Positions 42,284 to 51,599 of a stretch of 64,000 nucleotides of DNA are shown in pieces. The stretch covers positions 19,430 through 83,429 of the forward strand of contig WLWL01000002.1 of the NCBI GenBank assembly GCA_012103605.1. Reading direction: 5' to 3'. Position numbers and translations under genes: made by a program. The stretch's first letter is position 1. Every line of letters starts with the position of its first letter. Source of the stretch: Candidatus Nanopelagicales bacterium (GTDB lineage Bacteria; Actinomycetota; Actinomycetes; S36-B12). A model generated the notes under the pieces. It had not been told where the DNA came from and did no database searches. It saw only the letters and a list, made by a program, of their open reading frames with translations.

Positions 42284-42460
42284 CACAGGCGGTGAGGCCT
42301 CCTCCCGCTGGGCACCCCCTGGCACCCCTTCCCCGGTGGCAGGAAGTGCAAAGCGGGCGGGGACCTGACCGACCTGGTCCCTTTCAACACCACACCGAGC
42401 AAGCAGAACCAACCAACATCCGAATCAACGTTCATCTCAACCGCGAACAAGGAGAAGGAC

Positions 42461-42598
42461 ATGGCAGCAATCGATGAAATTCCCGACGTAACATCGACGT
42501 TCCACCCCGTCCGCACGGGTGTGGCCGTCATGGTTGCCGGTGTCGCCACCGGAACAGTCCTCTATGTGGTTTCCGTAGTCGTGGCGGGTTGGGCCTAG
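42461..42598 (+). CDS. Small single-TM hypothetical protein (45 aa) between mraZ and rsmH
   Basis: Not in the ORF track; strong SD AAGGAGAAGGAC directly upstream; MAAIDEIPDVTSTFHPVRTGVAVMVAGVATGTVLYVVSVVVAGWA. Confidence 0.7.
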   Translation: MAAIDEIPDVTSTFHPVRTGVAVMVAGVATGTVLYVVSVVVAGWA

Positions 42599-42643
42599 AC
42601 CCCCGCTCGGGACACACGTCCCGGTCGATGGGGAAGTCGACTC

Positions 42644-43597
42644 GTGACATCACCACTCGTTCACCACACGCCCGTTGCAAGCGAGCGCGTCCTCGCTTTG
42701 CTGGCACCTGCCCTGACCGAGCCAGGTGCCGTCCTCGTTGATGCAACGGTTGGGCTCGGTGGTCACTTGCGGATGGCCCTCGATCGATTCCCCGCTATTC
42801 GCGTCATCGGCATCGATCGAGACCCCGAGGCTCTCGAGATCGCCGCAGAGCGACTATCCGCGAGTCGGGAGCGAGTGCACCTGGTGCATGCCGTGTTTGA
42901 CGAGATCCCGTCCATCCTTGCCGATCAGGGCATCGCGTGCGCTGATGGCGTGCTGTTCGACCTGGGGGTCTCCTCCATGCAATTGGACGAGGTGCGGCGG
43001 GGATTTTCGTACGCGCAGGATTCTGAGCTGGACATGCGGATGAACCCCGGGGACGCCCTGACGGCGGCGGATGTCGTGAACGACTACGCCGAAGAAGATC
43101 TTGTTCGCATCCTTCGGCAATTCGGCGAGGAGAAGTTCGCACCCCGCATCGCACGCGGAATCGTTCGCGCCCGGGAAGGCCACCGAGTGTCCCGATCGTC
43201 GGAGTTGGCGTCGATCGTCAAGGAGGCCATCCCCGCTGCAGCGAGGCGCCGAGGGGGAAATCCAGCCAAGCGCACCTTCCAGGCCTTGCGTATTGAGGTC
43301 AACGCAGAACTGACGGTGCTGCGCAGAGCCCTTCCCCGAGCGCTTGATGTCCTCAGCGTGGGCGGCCGCATCGTCGTGATGTCCTACCAGTCGCTCGAAG
43401 ACCGAATCGTCAAGTCAGAGTTCGTGGCGCGCACATCCATCGATGCTCCACCGGACCTTCCTGTTGTTCCTCAGGACATGCAGCCGTCCTTCAGGTTGGT
43501 CACGCGGGGGGCCGAAATGGCGTCGGACGCGGAAGTGGAAGCCAACTCGCGGGCAGCCTCGGTTCGATTGCGCGCCGTCGAACGGGTGGCGGCATGA
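42644..43597 (+). CDS. rsmH: 16S rRNA (cytosine(1402)-N(4))-methyltransferase
   Basis: HTPVASERVLALLAPAL, DATVGLGGHLRMAL, FDLGVSSMQLDEVRRGFSYAQDSELDMRM. Confidence 0.97.
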   Translation: MTSPLVHHTPVASERVLALLAPALTEPGAVLVDATVGLGGHLRMALDRFPAIRVIGIDRDPEALEIAAERLSASRERVHLVHAVFDEIPSILADQGIACADGVLFDLGVSSMQLDEVRRGFSYAQDSELDMRMNPGDALTAADVVNDYAEEDLVRILRQFGEEKFAPRIARGIVRAREGHRVSRSSELASIVKEAIPAAARRRGGNPAKRTFQALRIEVNAELTVLRRALPRALDVLSVGGRIVVMSYQSLEDRIVKSEFVARTSIDAPPDLPVVPQDMQPSFRLVTRGAEMASDAEVEANSRAASVRLRAVERVAA

Positions 43598-44352
43598 GCG
43601 TTACGTCGTCCGCTGCCGAATCGCCTCTGGCGGACCCATCCGCGCTTTCGCTGCCGTCGGAAAGCACCGAGTTCGCCACCCAGGGGGCCGGACGCCGACT
43701 GCGAAGCGATCGCCCCCACTTGCGATTGGTCGCTCCGCTGCGACCGGAACGGGCGAGTCGAGGGCTCTTCGCGGTAGTGGTCACCATCGGGTTGGCGTTG
43801 GGGCTCATCGTCATGTTGCTGATCAATACGTCCGTCGCGCAGACAGCTTTCGTCGTGAGTGAGTTGCAGTCGAAGCAACGTGAGCTCGCGCGGACCGAAG
43901 CTTCGTTGACTCAAGCGATCGCTGCTGTGGCGGCTCCGCCGGAACTTGAATCGAAGGCTCGTGCGTTGGGCATGGTTCCGGCCACGCGCCCGGTATTCCT
44001 CACCGTTCCTAGCGGCAAGGTTCGGGGAAAAGCCAAACCTGCTCCCGGTGATCGCAGTCGGACGTTAAATCTCGCAGGCTCCTTGACGGCGACGCTCATC
44101 GATCCTCTTCCCGTCAACGGGCGCGGAGAAAAATTGCCTCCCGCGCAGCGACGGCAGGTCGGGGATGGCGCGGTTCTTGTCGATGCTGCTGCTCAGCCCA
44201 CCGGCGACGCGGCGACGCAGCAGGCGCGTCGGAATGAAGAACGTCAGGCCTTGCGTCAAACGGCGACGACCGACGGGGCTGTTCTGGTGGGCCCTGACGC
44301 GCCGCGCGCGGGAGAAGTCGATGGCGCTGAGCTGGGACAGGCGGGGCAGTGA
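43594..44352 (+). CDS. FtsL-like septum-formation protein
   Basis: Single TM (GLFAVVVTIGLALGLIVMLLINTSVAQTAFVV) plus coiled coil, between rsmH and ftsI. Confidence 0.8.
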   Translation: MSVTSSAAESPLADPSALSLPSESTEFATQGAGRRLRSDRPHLRLVAPLRPERASRGLFAVVVTIGLALGLIVMLLINTSVAQTAFVVSELQSKQRELARTEASLTQAIAAVAAPPELESKARALGMVPATRPVFLTVPSGKVRGKAKPAPGDRSRTLNLAGSLTATLIDPLPVNGRGEKLPPAQRRQVGDGAVLVDAAAQPTGDAATQQARRNEERQALRQTATTDGAVLVGPDAPRAGEVDGAELGQAGQ

Positions 44353-46172
44353 TGGCTACCGGCTACCCAACGAAGCAGGCCCAGAGTCGACGACCACGCC
44401 GAGCGACGTCTGGTGGACGTGGCTCCGGGGGAGACCATCACACACCGGGTGATTTCCGTCGAGGGAACGCTCGGCGCCGAGGCACCGCGCTAGTCCTGGC
44501 CACGGCCGTCGTCGCTTCTGTTTTCGCAGCGCGTCTAGTGGACCTCCAGGCGGTACGAGGCGAGGCTCTTGCGGATGCCGCGCTCAGCCAGCGCCTGCGA
44601 ACTCTGGAGATTCCGGCCTATCGCGGCAGCATTCTGGATCGAACTGGCCAAGCGCTGGCGGTAACGGTCGAAGCCCGTGACGTCACCGCGGATCAAACCT
44701 TGATCGAGGATCCCGCTGCACTCGCGGTGGAACTTGCGCCGATCCTTGAAGTTCCACAAGACGTTCTCGCCGATCGACTTACCGGCGACAAACGCTTCAT
44801 GTACGTGGCGAAAGGAGTGGCACCCGAAACGTGGGACCGAATCAGCTCCCTTCGGCTGCCGGGCATCTTCAGTGAAGAAACCTCCCAGCGCACGTACCCG
44901 GCAGGCGACCTGGCCTCGCACATCGTGGGTTTCGTGCAAGGAGACGGATCGGGTGGCGGTGGAATCGAGTCGGCCTTCAACGACATCCTCACCGGTACCC
45001 CGGGACAGCAGACCTACGAGCGCGGTCCAGGCGGCCGGGTGATTCCGACCCAGAACCAATCGTCCACCGCGGCGGTCGCTGGATCGGACGTCCAGCTGAC
45101 CATCGATCGCGACGTTCAATTCGTCGCCCAAGAAGCCCTTCAGGGAGTGGTGCAACGATCGGGCGCATCGAGCGCGACCGCGGTCGTGATGGACATTCGC
45201 ACCGGCGAGATCCTCGCGATGGCAACGGCACCGGACTTCGACCCCAACCGTTTCACACAATCGACCCAAGATGATCGTCGGAACCGAGCCATCACCGATA
45301 TCTTCGAGCCAGGCTCGACGGGAAAGGTGATTACCGCAGCGGCGGTCATCAACGAGGGTGTCGTCGATCCGCTGACACCCATCAAGGTGCCGGGAAAATT
45401 GGAACGCGCTGGCAAGAAGTTCAATGACTACTGGGAGCACGGCACACTGCGATTAACGATGACCGGTGCGTTCGCCAAGTCCAGCAACATCGGCATGATC
45501 CTGGCCGCGGAGAAGATGCCCAAGCGACAGCTGGCCCGTTACATGGAGAAGTTCGGGATCACGCAGCGAACCGATCTAGGGCTCCCGGGTGAATCTGCAG
45601 GCCTGATGCTGCAACCAGAGAACTGGTACGGCACGACATTCCCGACAATGGCCTTTGGTCAGGGTTACTCGGTGACGGCCGTGCAGATGACAGATGTCTT
45701 CGCGACCATCGCGAACGGTGGCGTTCGGGTGAAGCCATCGATCATCGACGCCACGATTGACGCGGACGGAACTGTCGCGAAGACCCCTGATGCCGAACGC
45801 GATCGAGTCGTCCGTCAGGAAACCGCACGACAAGTAATGGCGATGATGGAAGCCGTCACCGCGGAAGGCGGCACCGCTCCGCAGGCACGAATTCCCGGTT
45901 ACCGCGTTGCCGGAAAGACTGGTACGGCCCAGTTTGTCGATCCCGATTGCCGGTGCTACGCAGGTGACGTCACGGCCTCATTCATCGGCGTGGCTCCAGC
46001 CGATGCTCCGCGTCTCGCTGTCGGAGTCTTCGTCCATCAACCCAAGCGCGGACGTGGCGGTGGTGAGTTGGCAGGTCCGGTGTTCAAGGAGATCACCACC
46101 TATGCTCTCCAGGCAATGCAGATTCCTCCGTCCGGCAAGCGAGCTCCACGGCTCTCGTTGACCACCGGATAG
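44349..46172 (+). CDS. ftsI: Division penicillin-binding protein (PBP3/PbpB)
   Basis: RGSILDRTGQALAVT, EPGSTGKVITAAAVI (STxK), SSNIGMI, KTGTAQF. Confidence 0.95.
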   Translation: MMATGYPTKQAQSRRPRRATSGGRGSGGDHHTPGDFRRGNARRRGTALVLATAVVASVFAARLVDLQAVRGEALADAALSQRLRTLEIPAYRGSILDRTGQALAVTVEARDVTADQTLIEDPAALAVELAPILEVPQDVLADRLTGDKRFMYVAKGVAPETWDRISSLRLPGIFSEETSQRTYPAGDLASHIVGFVQGDGSGGGGIESAFNDILTGTPGQQTYERGPGGRVIPTQNQSSTAAVAGSDVQLTIDRDVQFVAQEALQGVVQRSGASSATAVVMDIRTGEILAMATAPDFDPNRFTQSTQDDRRNRAITDIFEPGSTGKVITAAAVINEGVVDPLTPIKVPGKLERAGKKFNDYWEHGTLRLTMTGAFAKSSNIGMILAAEKMPKRQLARYMEKFGITQRTDLGLPGESAGLMLQPENWYGTTFPTMAFGQGYSVTAVQMTDVFATIANGGVRVKPSIIDATIDADGTVAKTPDAERDRVVRQETARQVMAMMEAVTAEGGTAPQARIPGYRVAGKTGTAQFVDPDCRCYAGDVTASFIGVAPADAPRLAVGVFVHQPKRGRGGGELAGPVFKEITTYALQAMQIPPSGKRAPRLSLTTG

Positions 46173-46175
46173 TCC

Positions 46176-47693
46176 ATGCGTCTCGCCGAGGTGCTTCGTG
46201 ACGCCGGTCGCGCCCCGATCGCGGACGTGCCACCCATACTCGACGAATCGGTAGCGAACCTCGACCTCGTGGGTATCGCGCTGTCGTCCGACGGGTTGGA
46301 ACCGGGCTTTGCGTTCGCGGCGCTGCCCGGCCACCATCGTCACGGAGCCGAATTCATCGACGAAGCATGCCGTCGAGGAGCGGTCGCGGTGATCACCGAT
46401 AGCCAGGGTCAATCAATCATCGCTCGCAGCGCCCACAGTGATATTCCGATCATCGTCCACGATCAACCGCGGCCTCTGGTCGCGCACATTGCAGCCATCC
46501 TCGCTGGCTTCCCGACGCGGTCGCTGACGATGGTCGGGGTAACCGGCACAAACGGCAAGACCAGCGTCTGCGCCCTGCTCGCGGCAGCCCTTGACGCCGG
46601 AGATGTCAGTTGTGGTGTTATCGGAACCTTGGGCTCGACGTTGAACGGCGATCAACTCGCATCAGGCCCACGCACGACACCCGAAGCCCCCGACATCCAG
46701 GCGATGGCCAGGTCGATGGTGGACCGCGGAGCGGAGGCCATCGTCATGGAAGTCTCGAGTATTGCGCTGAGCGAGCATCGAGTCGATGGCGTCGTATTTG
46801 ACGTGGCCGTTTTCACGGGCCTCAGCCACGATCATCTGGACTATCACGAGACTATGGAGGCCTACTTCGCCGCCAAGGCGGAGCTCTTTACAAAGGAGCG
46901 TTCGCGGCGGGGAGTCGTGCTGATCGATGACGAGTGGGGAGAGCGCCTCGCGCGGGAGTCGGTTATTCCTGTCGAGACGGTCAGTACCACCGGTAAAGCG
47001 GCCAACTGGAATATGACCGCTGTCGATGGCGGGTGGGTGTTGACCGATGGAGTCGACTCCTGCGACGTGCGAACTCCGGTGGGTGCCGACTTTGTTGTTG
47101 CGAATGCCGCCGTGGCAATCGTCGCGGCACTTGGCGTGGGCGTTCCGCTCGTCGTTGCTGCGGACGCAACCGAGACGGCTCGTATCCCAGGACGGATGGA
47201 ACTCGTCGGACGCGAGAACGGAATCGACTACATCGTGGACTATGCGCACACGCCGGATGCGATCGAGCAGGTCATATCCGCGGCCGCTCGAGAGCGAGCC
47301 GCTCGTGGACAAGGACGAGTCATTGTCGTCATCGGTGCCGGGGGAGACCGCGATCCGAAGAAGCGACCGGATATGGGCATGGCTGCCAGTCGGGCGGATG
47401 TCGTCATCGTGACCGATGACAACCCGCGATCGGAGAACCCCGCGGACATTCGACGGCAGCTTCTTGAAGGAGTGCAGGGCGGTTGTGAGATTCACGAGTG
47501 TGATTCGCGGCGAGACGCCATTGGGCTCGCAGTGGCGACGGCGAGACCAGGTGATGTCGTTCTGGTCCTGGGCAAGGGGCACGAAGCGACACAGGAGTGG
47601 TCGGATGGCGTGATTGCGTTCGACGATCGACAGGTGCTGGCATCCTTCATTCACGATCGTCGAGGCGGGGAGTCAGGGAGGGGTGTCGAGTGA
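46176..47693 (+). CDS. murE: UDP-MurNAc-tripeptide synthetase (MurE)
   Basis: VTGTNGKTSVCALLAAAL, EVSSIALSEHRVDGVVFDVAVFTGLSHDHLDYHETMEAYFAAKA, DYAHTPDAIE, DNPRSENP. Confidence 0.96.
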   Translation: MRLAEVLRDAGRAPIADVPPILDESVANLDLVGIALSSDGLEPGFAFAALPGHHRHGAEFIDEACRRGAVAVITDSQGQSIIARSAHSDIPIIVHDQPRPLVAHIAAILAGFPTRSLTMVGVTGTNGKTSVCALLAAALDAGDVSCGVIGTLGSTLNGDQLASGPRTTPEAPDIQAMARSMVDRGAEAIVMEVSSIALSEHRVDGVVFDVAVFTGLSHDHLDYHETMEAYFAAKAELFTKERSRRGVVLIDDEWGERLARESVIPVETVSTTGKAANWNMTAVDGGWVLTDGVDSCDVRTPVGADFVVANAAVAIVAALGVGVPLVVAADATETARIPGRMELVGRENGIDYIVDYAHTPDAIEQVISAAARERAARGQGRVIVVIGAGGDRDPKKRPDMGMAASRADVVIVTDDNPRSENPADIRRQLLEGVQGGCEIHECDSRRDAIGLAVATARPGDVVLVLGKGHEATQEWSDGVIAFDDRQVLASFIHDRRGGESGRGVE

Positions 47694-49096
47694 AGCCGCT
47701 CCCTGTCGATGTCCTCGCGACAGCGATGAACGCGTCGGTCAATGCTGCTCTCGATGCGACGGGAATTCAGGCAACCGGAGTTGCGATCGATTCTCGGGAC
47801 ATCACACCGGGTGACGTGTTCTGCGCCTTAGAGGGGGAGCGGGTCGACGGACACGATTTCGCGGCGGAGGCGATCGCCGCCGGTGCCGTGGCGATCATTT
47901 CGAACCGAGATATCGCCGGTGTCCCGTGTTTGGTTACCGACAACTCGTTGGAAGCATTGGGGCGCCTTGCTCATTGGTACCGCACGCACGAACTCTCCGC
48001 GACGGTGATCGCCGTTACGGGTTCCTCCGGGAAGACCACAACCAAGGACCTGATCGCCGACGTTCTGCCTGGCGCCGTGGTTGCGGCGCGCGGCTCCTTC
48101 AATACCGAAGTCGGCGTTCCACTGACCATCCTCGAGGCAGACCCATCGACGGACTATCTGGTGCTCGAAATGGGGATGCGGGGGATTGGGCACATCGGAT
48201 ACCTCGCCGAGATGGCGGAGCCAGACATCGGGGTCGTTCTGAATGTGGGGCTCGCGCATGTGGGAATGATGAATGGACCCGAGGAGATCGCGCGCGCGAA
48301 ATCAGAGTTGGTGAGGGCCCTGTCCGCGGAGGACGTCGCCGTGCTGAATTGTGACGACTTCGCGGTCAGCGCCATGGCCGAACAATCGGATGCTCCCGTG
48401 GTGTGGTTCGGCGAGAGCGAATCCGCTGGGGTCCGCGCCACAGGTGTCCAAATCGACAACCAGGGGCGGGCCTCATTCGACCTGACGGTGCCCGGGCAAG
48501 ACAGTGTTGCCGTGCACCTGTCCCTGCACGGCGAACACTTCGTCTCGGCCGCCCTGGCAGCAGCGGCGGTTGGTGCCTCGTGCGGCATGTCGGGCAAGGA
48601 CATCGCGCGAGAATTGAGCAGTGCCCAGGCCCGAAGTCGCTGGCGCATGGATGTCCAAACGTCGACGCAGGGCGTCACCGTGATCAACGATGCCTACAAC
48701 GCTAACCCTGATTCCGTTCGCGCTGCGCTCAAGACGCTGCGCGCGATGCAGGGGTCCGGCAGGACGTGGGCCGTTCTCGGCGAAATGTTGGAGTTGGGTG
48801 AGAGGTCTACCGACGAGCATGATGCGATCGGACGGCTGGTCGTGCGTCTGGACATCTCCCGCCTGGTGTGTGTGGGGCCGGGCACCAAGGTGATGCACCT
48901 GGCAGCGAGCAACGAAGGGTCGTGGGGAGACGAATCCGTCTGGGTGGAGGATCCGCAGGCGGCGATCGAATTATTGGACGAGCAACTCCAGTCCGGGGAT
49001 GTCGTCCTCGTCAAGGCCTCTCGCGCGGTAGGAATGGAGCGGGTGGCCGAGCATCTTCTCAATACCGGCCCAACGACGCAGGGGAGTGACCGATGA
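47690..49096 (+). CDS. murF: UDP-MurNAc-tripeptide:D-Ala-D-Ala ligase (MurF)
   Basis: GTG 47690; IDSRDITPGDVFCALEGERVDGHDF, VTGSSGKTTTKDLIADVL, VINDAYNANPDSVRAAL. Confidence 0.95.
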   Translation: MKPLPVDVLATAMNASVNAALDATGIQATGVAIDSRDITPGDVFCALEGERVDGHDFAAEAIAAGAVAIISNRDIAGVPCLVTDNSLEALGRLAHWYRTHELSATVIAVTGSSGKTTTKDLIADVLPGAVVAARGSFNTEVGVPLTILEADPSTDYLVLEMGMRGIGHIGYLAEMAEPDIGVVLNVGLAHVGMMNGPEEIARAKSELVRALSAEDVAVLNCDDFAVSAMAEQSDAPVVWFGESESAGVRATGVQIDNQGRASFDLTVPGQDSVAVHLSLHGEHFVSAALAAAAVGASCGMSGKDIARELSSAQARSRWRMDVQTSTQGVTVINDAYNANPDSVRAALKTLRAMQGSGRTWAVLGEMLELGERSTDEHDAIGRLVVRLDISRLVCVGPGTKVMHLAASNEGSWGDESVWVEDPQAAIELLDEQLQSGDVVLVKASRAVGMERVAEHLLNTGPTTQGSDR

Positions 49097-50160
49097 GACT
49101 TGTGGTCATCGCCCTCGCGATCGCATCGGTGGTGTCGTTGGTAGGAACGCCGATTCTGATCAAACTCCTGTCTCGACGGGGTCACGCCCAGGCGATTCGC
49201 GTCAGCACCGAAAACGAGGCCTACCCCGATCATGAATCGAAGGTGGGTACGCCGTCCATGGGCGGCGTCGCCATTATTCTCGCGGTGCTCGCGGGCTATT
49301 TCGGCACGCACCTGCTGACGTGGCGACCGGTCAGCACGTCCGGTTTGCTAGTGCTGTTCTTGATGGTGGGATTGGGTCTGGTCGGCCTGGCCGATGACTA
49401 CTTAAAGATCTTCAAACAGCGCAGCACGGGTCTGCGGGCGAGAACCAAGTTGATCGGACAGGCTCTGGTCGCGTTCACATTCGCGTACCTGTCGGTCCAG
49501 TTCCCCGATGCCGATGGTGAGACCGCAGCTTCCTTGGCGGTTTCCTTCGTCCGCGACACTCCGCTCGTTCTCCCCCTGGGGTTGTTCCTGGTGTGGGTGT
49601 GGTTCCTGATCACCGCGACCACCAATGGCGTGAACCTGACAGACGGACTCGACGGATTGGCCGTCGGAGCATCGGTGATGAGCTTCCTGGCCTACGTGCT
49701 GCTCGCAATTTGGCAGTACGGACAGAACTGCTCGTTTGTTGATTCTGAATTCTGTTACACCACTCAGAATCCCCTGGACCTCGGAATCGTTGCGGCGTCC
49801 GCCGCGGGAGCGTGCTTCGGATTCCTGTGGTGGAACACGGCGCCGGCGCGGATCTTTATGGGCGATACAGGTTCTCTCGCCCTCGGCGGCGGCATCGCCG
49901 GGCTCGCCATTCTCAGTCGTACCGAGTTGCTCTTGCCTTTTATTGCTGGGCTCTTCTTGATCACCACGGTGTCGGTCATCTTGCAGGTGGGTTCCTTCCG
50001 CCTCACCGGGCGCCGGGTATTTCGCATGGCGCCGTTGCATCACCACTTCGAGATGATCGGCTGGCCCGAGATTCAAATCGTCGTGAGGTTGTGGATTGTT
50101 CAAGGACTGTGCATCGGAGCAGGATTAACGCTCTTTTACGCCGAGTGGGTACGTGCGTGA
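49093..50160 (+). CDS. mraY: Phospho-MurNAc-pentapeptide transferase
   Basis: GTPSMGGVAIILA, GLADDYLKI, TNGVNLTDGLDGLA, FMGDTGSLALGG, APLHHHFEMIGWPE. Confidence 0.97.
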   Translation: MRLVVIALAIASVVSLVGTPILIKLLSRRGHAQAIRVSTENEAYPDHESKVGTPSMGGVAIILAVLAGYFGTHLLTWRPVSTSGLLVLFLMVGLGLVGLADDYLKIFKQRSTGLRARTKLIGQALVAFTFAYLSVQFPDADGETAASLAVSFVRDTPLVLPLGLFLVWVWFLITATTNGVNLTDGLDGLAVGASVMSFLAYVLLAIWQYGQNCSFVDSEFCYTTQNPLDLGIVAASAAGACFGFLWWNTAPARIFMGDTGSLALGGGIAGLAILSRTELLLPFIAGLFLITTVSVILQVGSFRLTGRRVFRMAPLHHHFEMIGWPEIQIVVRLWIVQGLCIGAGLTLFYAEWVRA

Positions 50161-51599
50161 CCGAGCACCGGGTGAGTGCACTGCAGCGAGATTCGCAATG
50201 GTCCGACCTGTCCGTCTGCGTTGTCGGGCTGGGAGTCGCCGGCTACTCGTGTGCTGACGCATTGATGCAACTTGGTGCATCAGTCACCATCGTGGACGAG
50301 TCACCGGGGGACATTCATCAGGAGCGAGCAGAAGTACTCGGATCGCTGGGTGCGGTCATTCGGTTCGGCGAGGCTGCCGAGTTGCCACTCGACAGCGATG
50401 TGGTGGTCGCCTCACCGGGGATTCGACCGTCCGCGCCGGTGTTAGCCCCGGCGCTGGCCCGCGAGATTCCGATCTGGGGCGAACTTGAACTGGCGTGGCG
50501 GCTTCGCCGCGGTCCATCCGACGCCCCGTGGCTGTGCGTGACGGGGACGAACGGAAAGACGACGGTGACGTTGATGCTGGAGTCGATGCTTACGGCATCG
50601 GGAGCTCGGGCGGTATCCGCTGGGAATATTGGCGTTCCTCTCGTTGACGTGATCATGCACGACGATGTCGAGGTCATTGCCGTGGAAGTTGGCGCGCCGC
50701 AACTTCCGTTCGTCACATCGATGAGCCCTTACTCGGCCGTATGCCTGAATATCGCCGATGATCACATTGACCACTTCGGTTCCTTCGAGCAATACGCAAG
50801 CACCAAGGAACGCATTTACCAAAACACACGCCACTCTGCGATCTATTCGGTCGACGATGACGTCACACGGGAAATGGTCGAACGCGCGGACGTTATCGAG
50901 GGTTGTCGGGCTATCGGTTTCACGCTGGGAGTTCCCGACGTCGGAATGGTCGGAGTCGTGGACAACTTGCTGGTGGACCGGGCCTACCTCGAGCAGCGCC
51001 GAGATGCAGCCCTCGAGCTAGCGAGCATCAACGATGTTCGGCCTCAGGCTCCTCACAACATCGCCAATGCGCTGGCCGCCGCGGCGCTTGCCAGGTCCTA
51101 CGGGGTGCACCCGAGCGCGGTGCGGGCAGGCCTTCGTGACTTCCAGCCTGCGCCGCACCGAATAGCCGAGGTTGGCGAGTTCTCGGGCGTCCGATACGTG
51201 GACGACTCCAAGGCGACCAATACCCATGCGGCAAAGACGTCGCTTCTGGCGTATCCGTCGGTGGTATGGGTCGCTGGTGGTGTGGCGAAGGGGCAGGAAT
51301 TCGACGATTTGGTGGTCGAGATCCACGATCGGCTCCGAGGGGTGGTGCTCTTGGGGCGTGACGCGGGGGTAATCCGTGACGCTTTGGCCCGACACGCACC
51401 CGATATTCCGGTAATCGTCGTGGAACGCAACGAAACTAGTGTGATGGGTGAGGTTGTTGATGCAGCTGCTGGGCTCGCCCGACCCGGTGACGTCGTTCTC
51501 CTCGCCCCCGGGTGCGCCTCGTGGGACATGTTCACCGACTACACCGAACGTGGACGTGCTTTCGCTGATGCTGCGCTGCAGCAGGGCTCGGCGTCATGA
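50157..51599 (+). CDS. murD: UDP-MurNAc-Ala-D-Glu ligase (MurD)
   Basis: GTG 50157; VVGLGVAGYSCADAL, VTGTNGKTTVTLML, PHNIANALAAAALA, DDSKATNTHAAKTSL. Confidence 0.95.
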   Translation: MTEHRVSALQRDSQWSDLSVCVVGLGVAGYSCADALMQLGASVTIVDESPGDIHQERAEVLGSLGAVIRFGEAAELPLDSDVVVASPGIRPSAPVLAPALAREIPIWGELELAWRLRRGPSDAPWLCVTGTNGKTTVTLMLESMLTASGARAVSAGNIGVPLVDVIMHDDVEVIAVEVGAPQLPFVTSMSPYSAVCLNIADDHIDHFGSFEQYASTKERIYQNTRHSAIYSVDDDVTREMVERADVIEGCRAIGFTLGVPDVGMVGVVDNLLVDRAYLEQRRDAALELASINDVRPQAPHNIANALAAAALARSYGVHPSAVRAGLRDFQPAPHRIAEVGEFSGVRYVDDSKATNTHAAKTSLLAYPSVVWVAGGVAKGQEFDDLVVEIHDRLRGVVLLGRDAGVIRDALARHAPDIPVIVVERNETSVMGEVVDAAAGLARPGDVVLLAPGCASWDMFTDYTERGRAFADAALQQGSAS

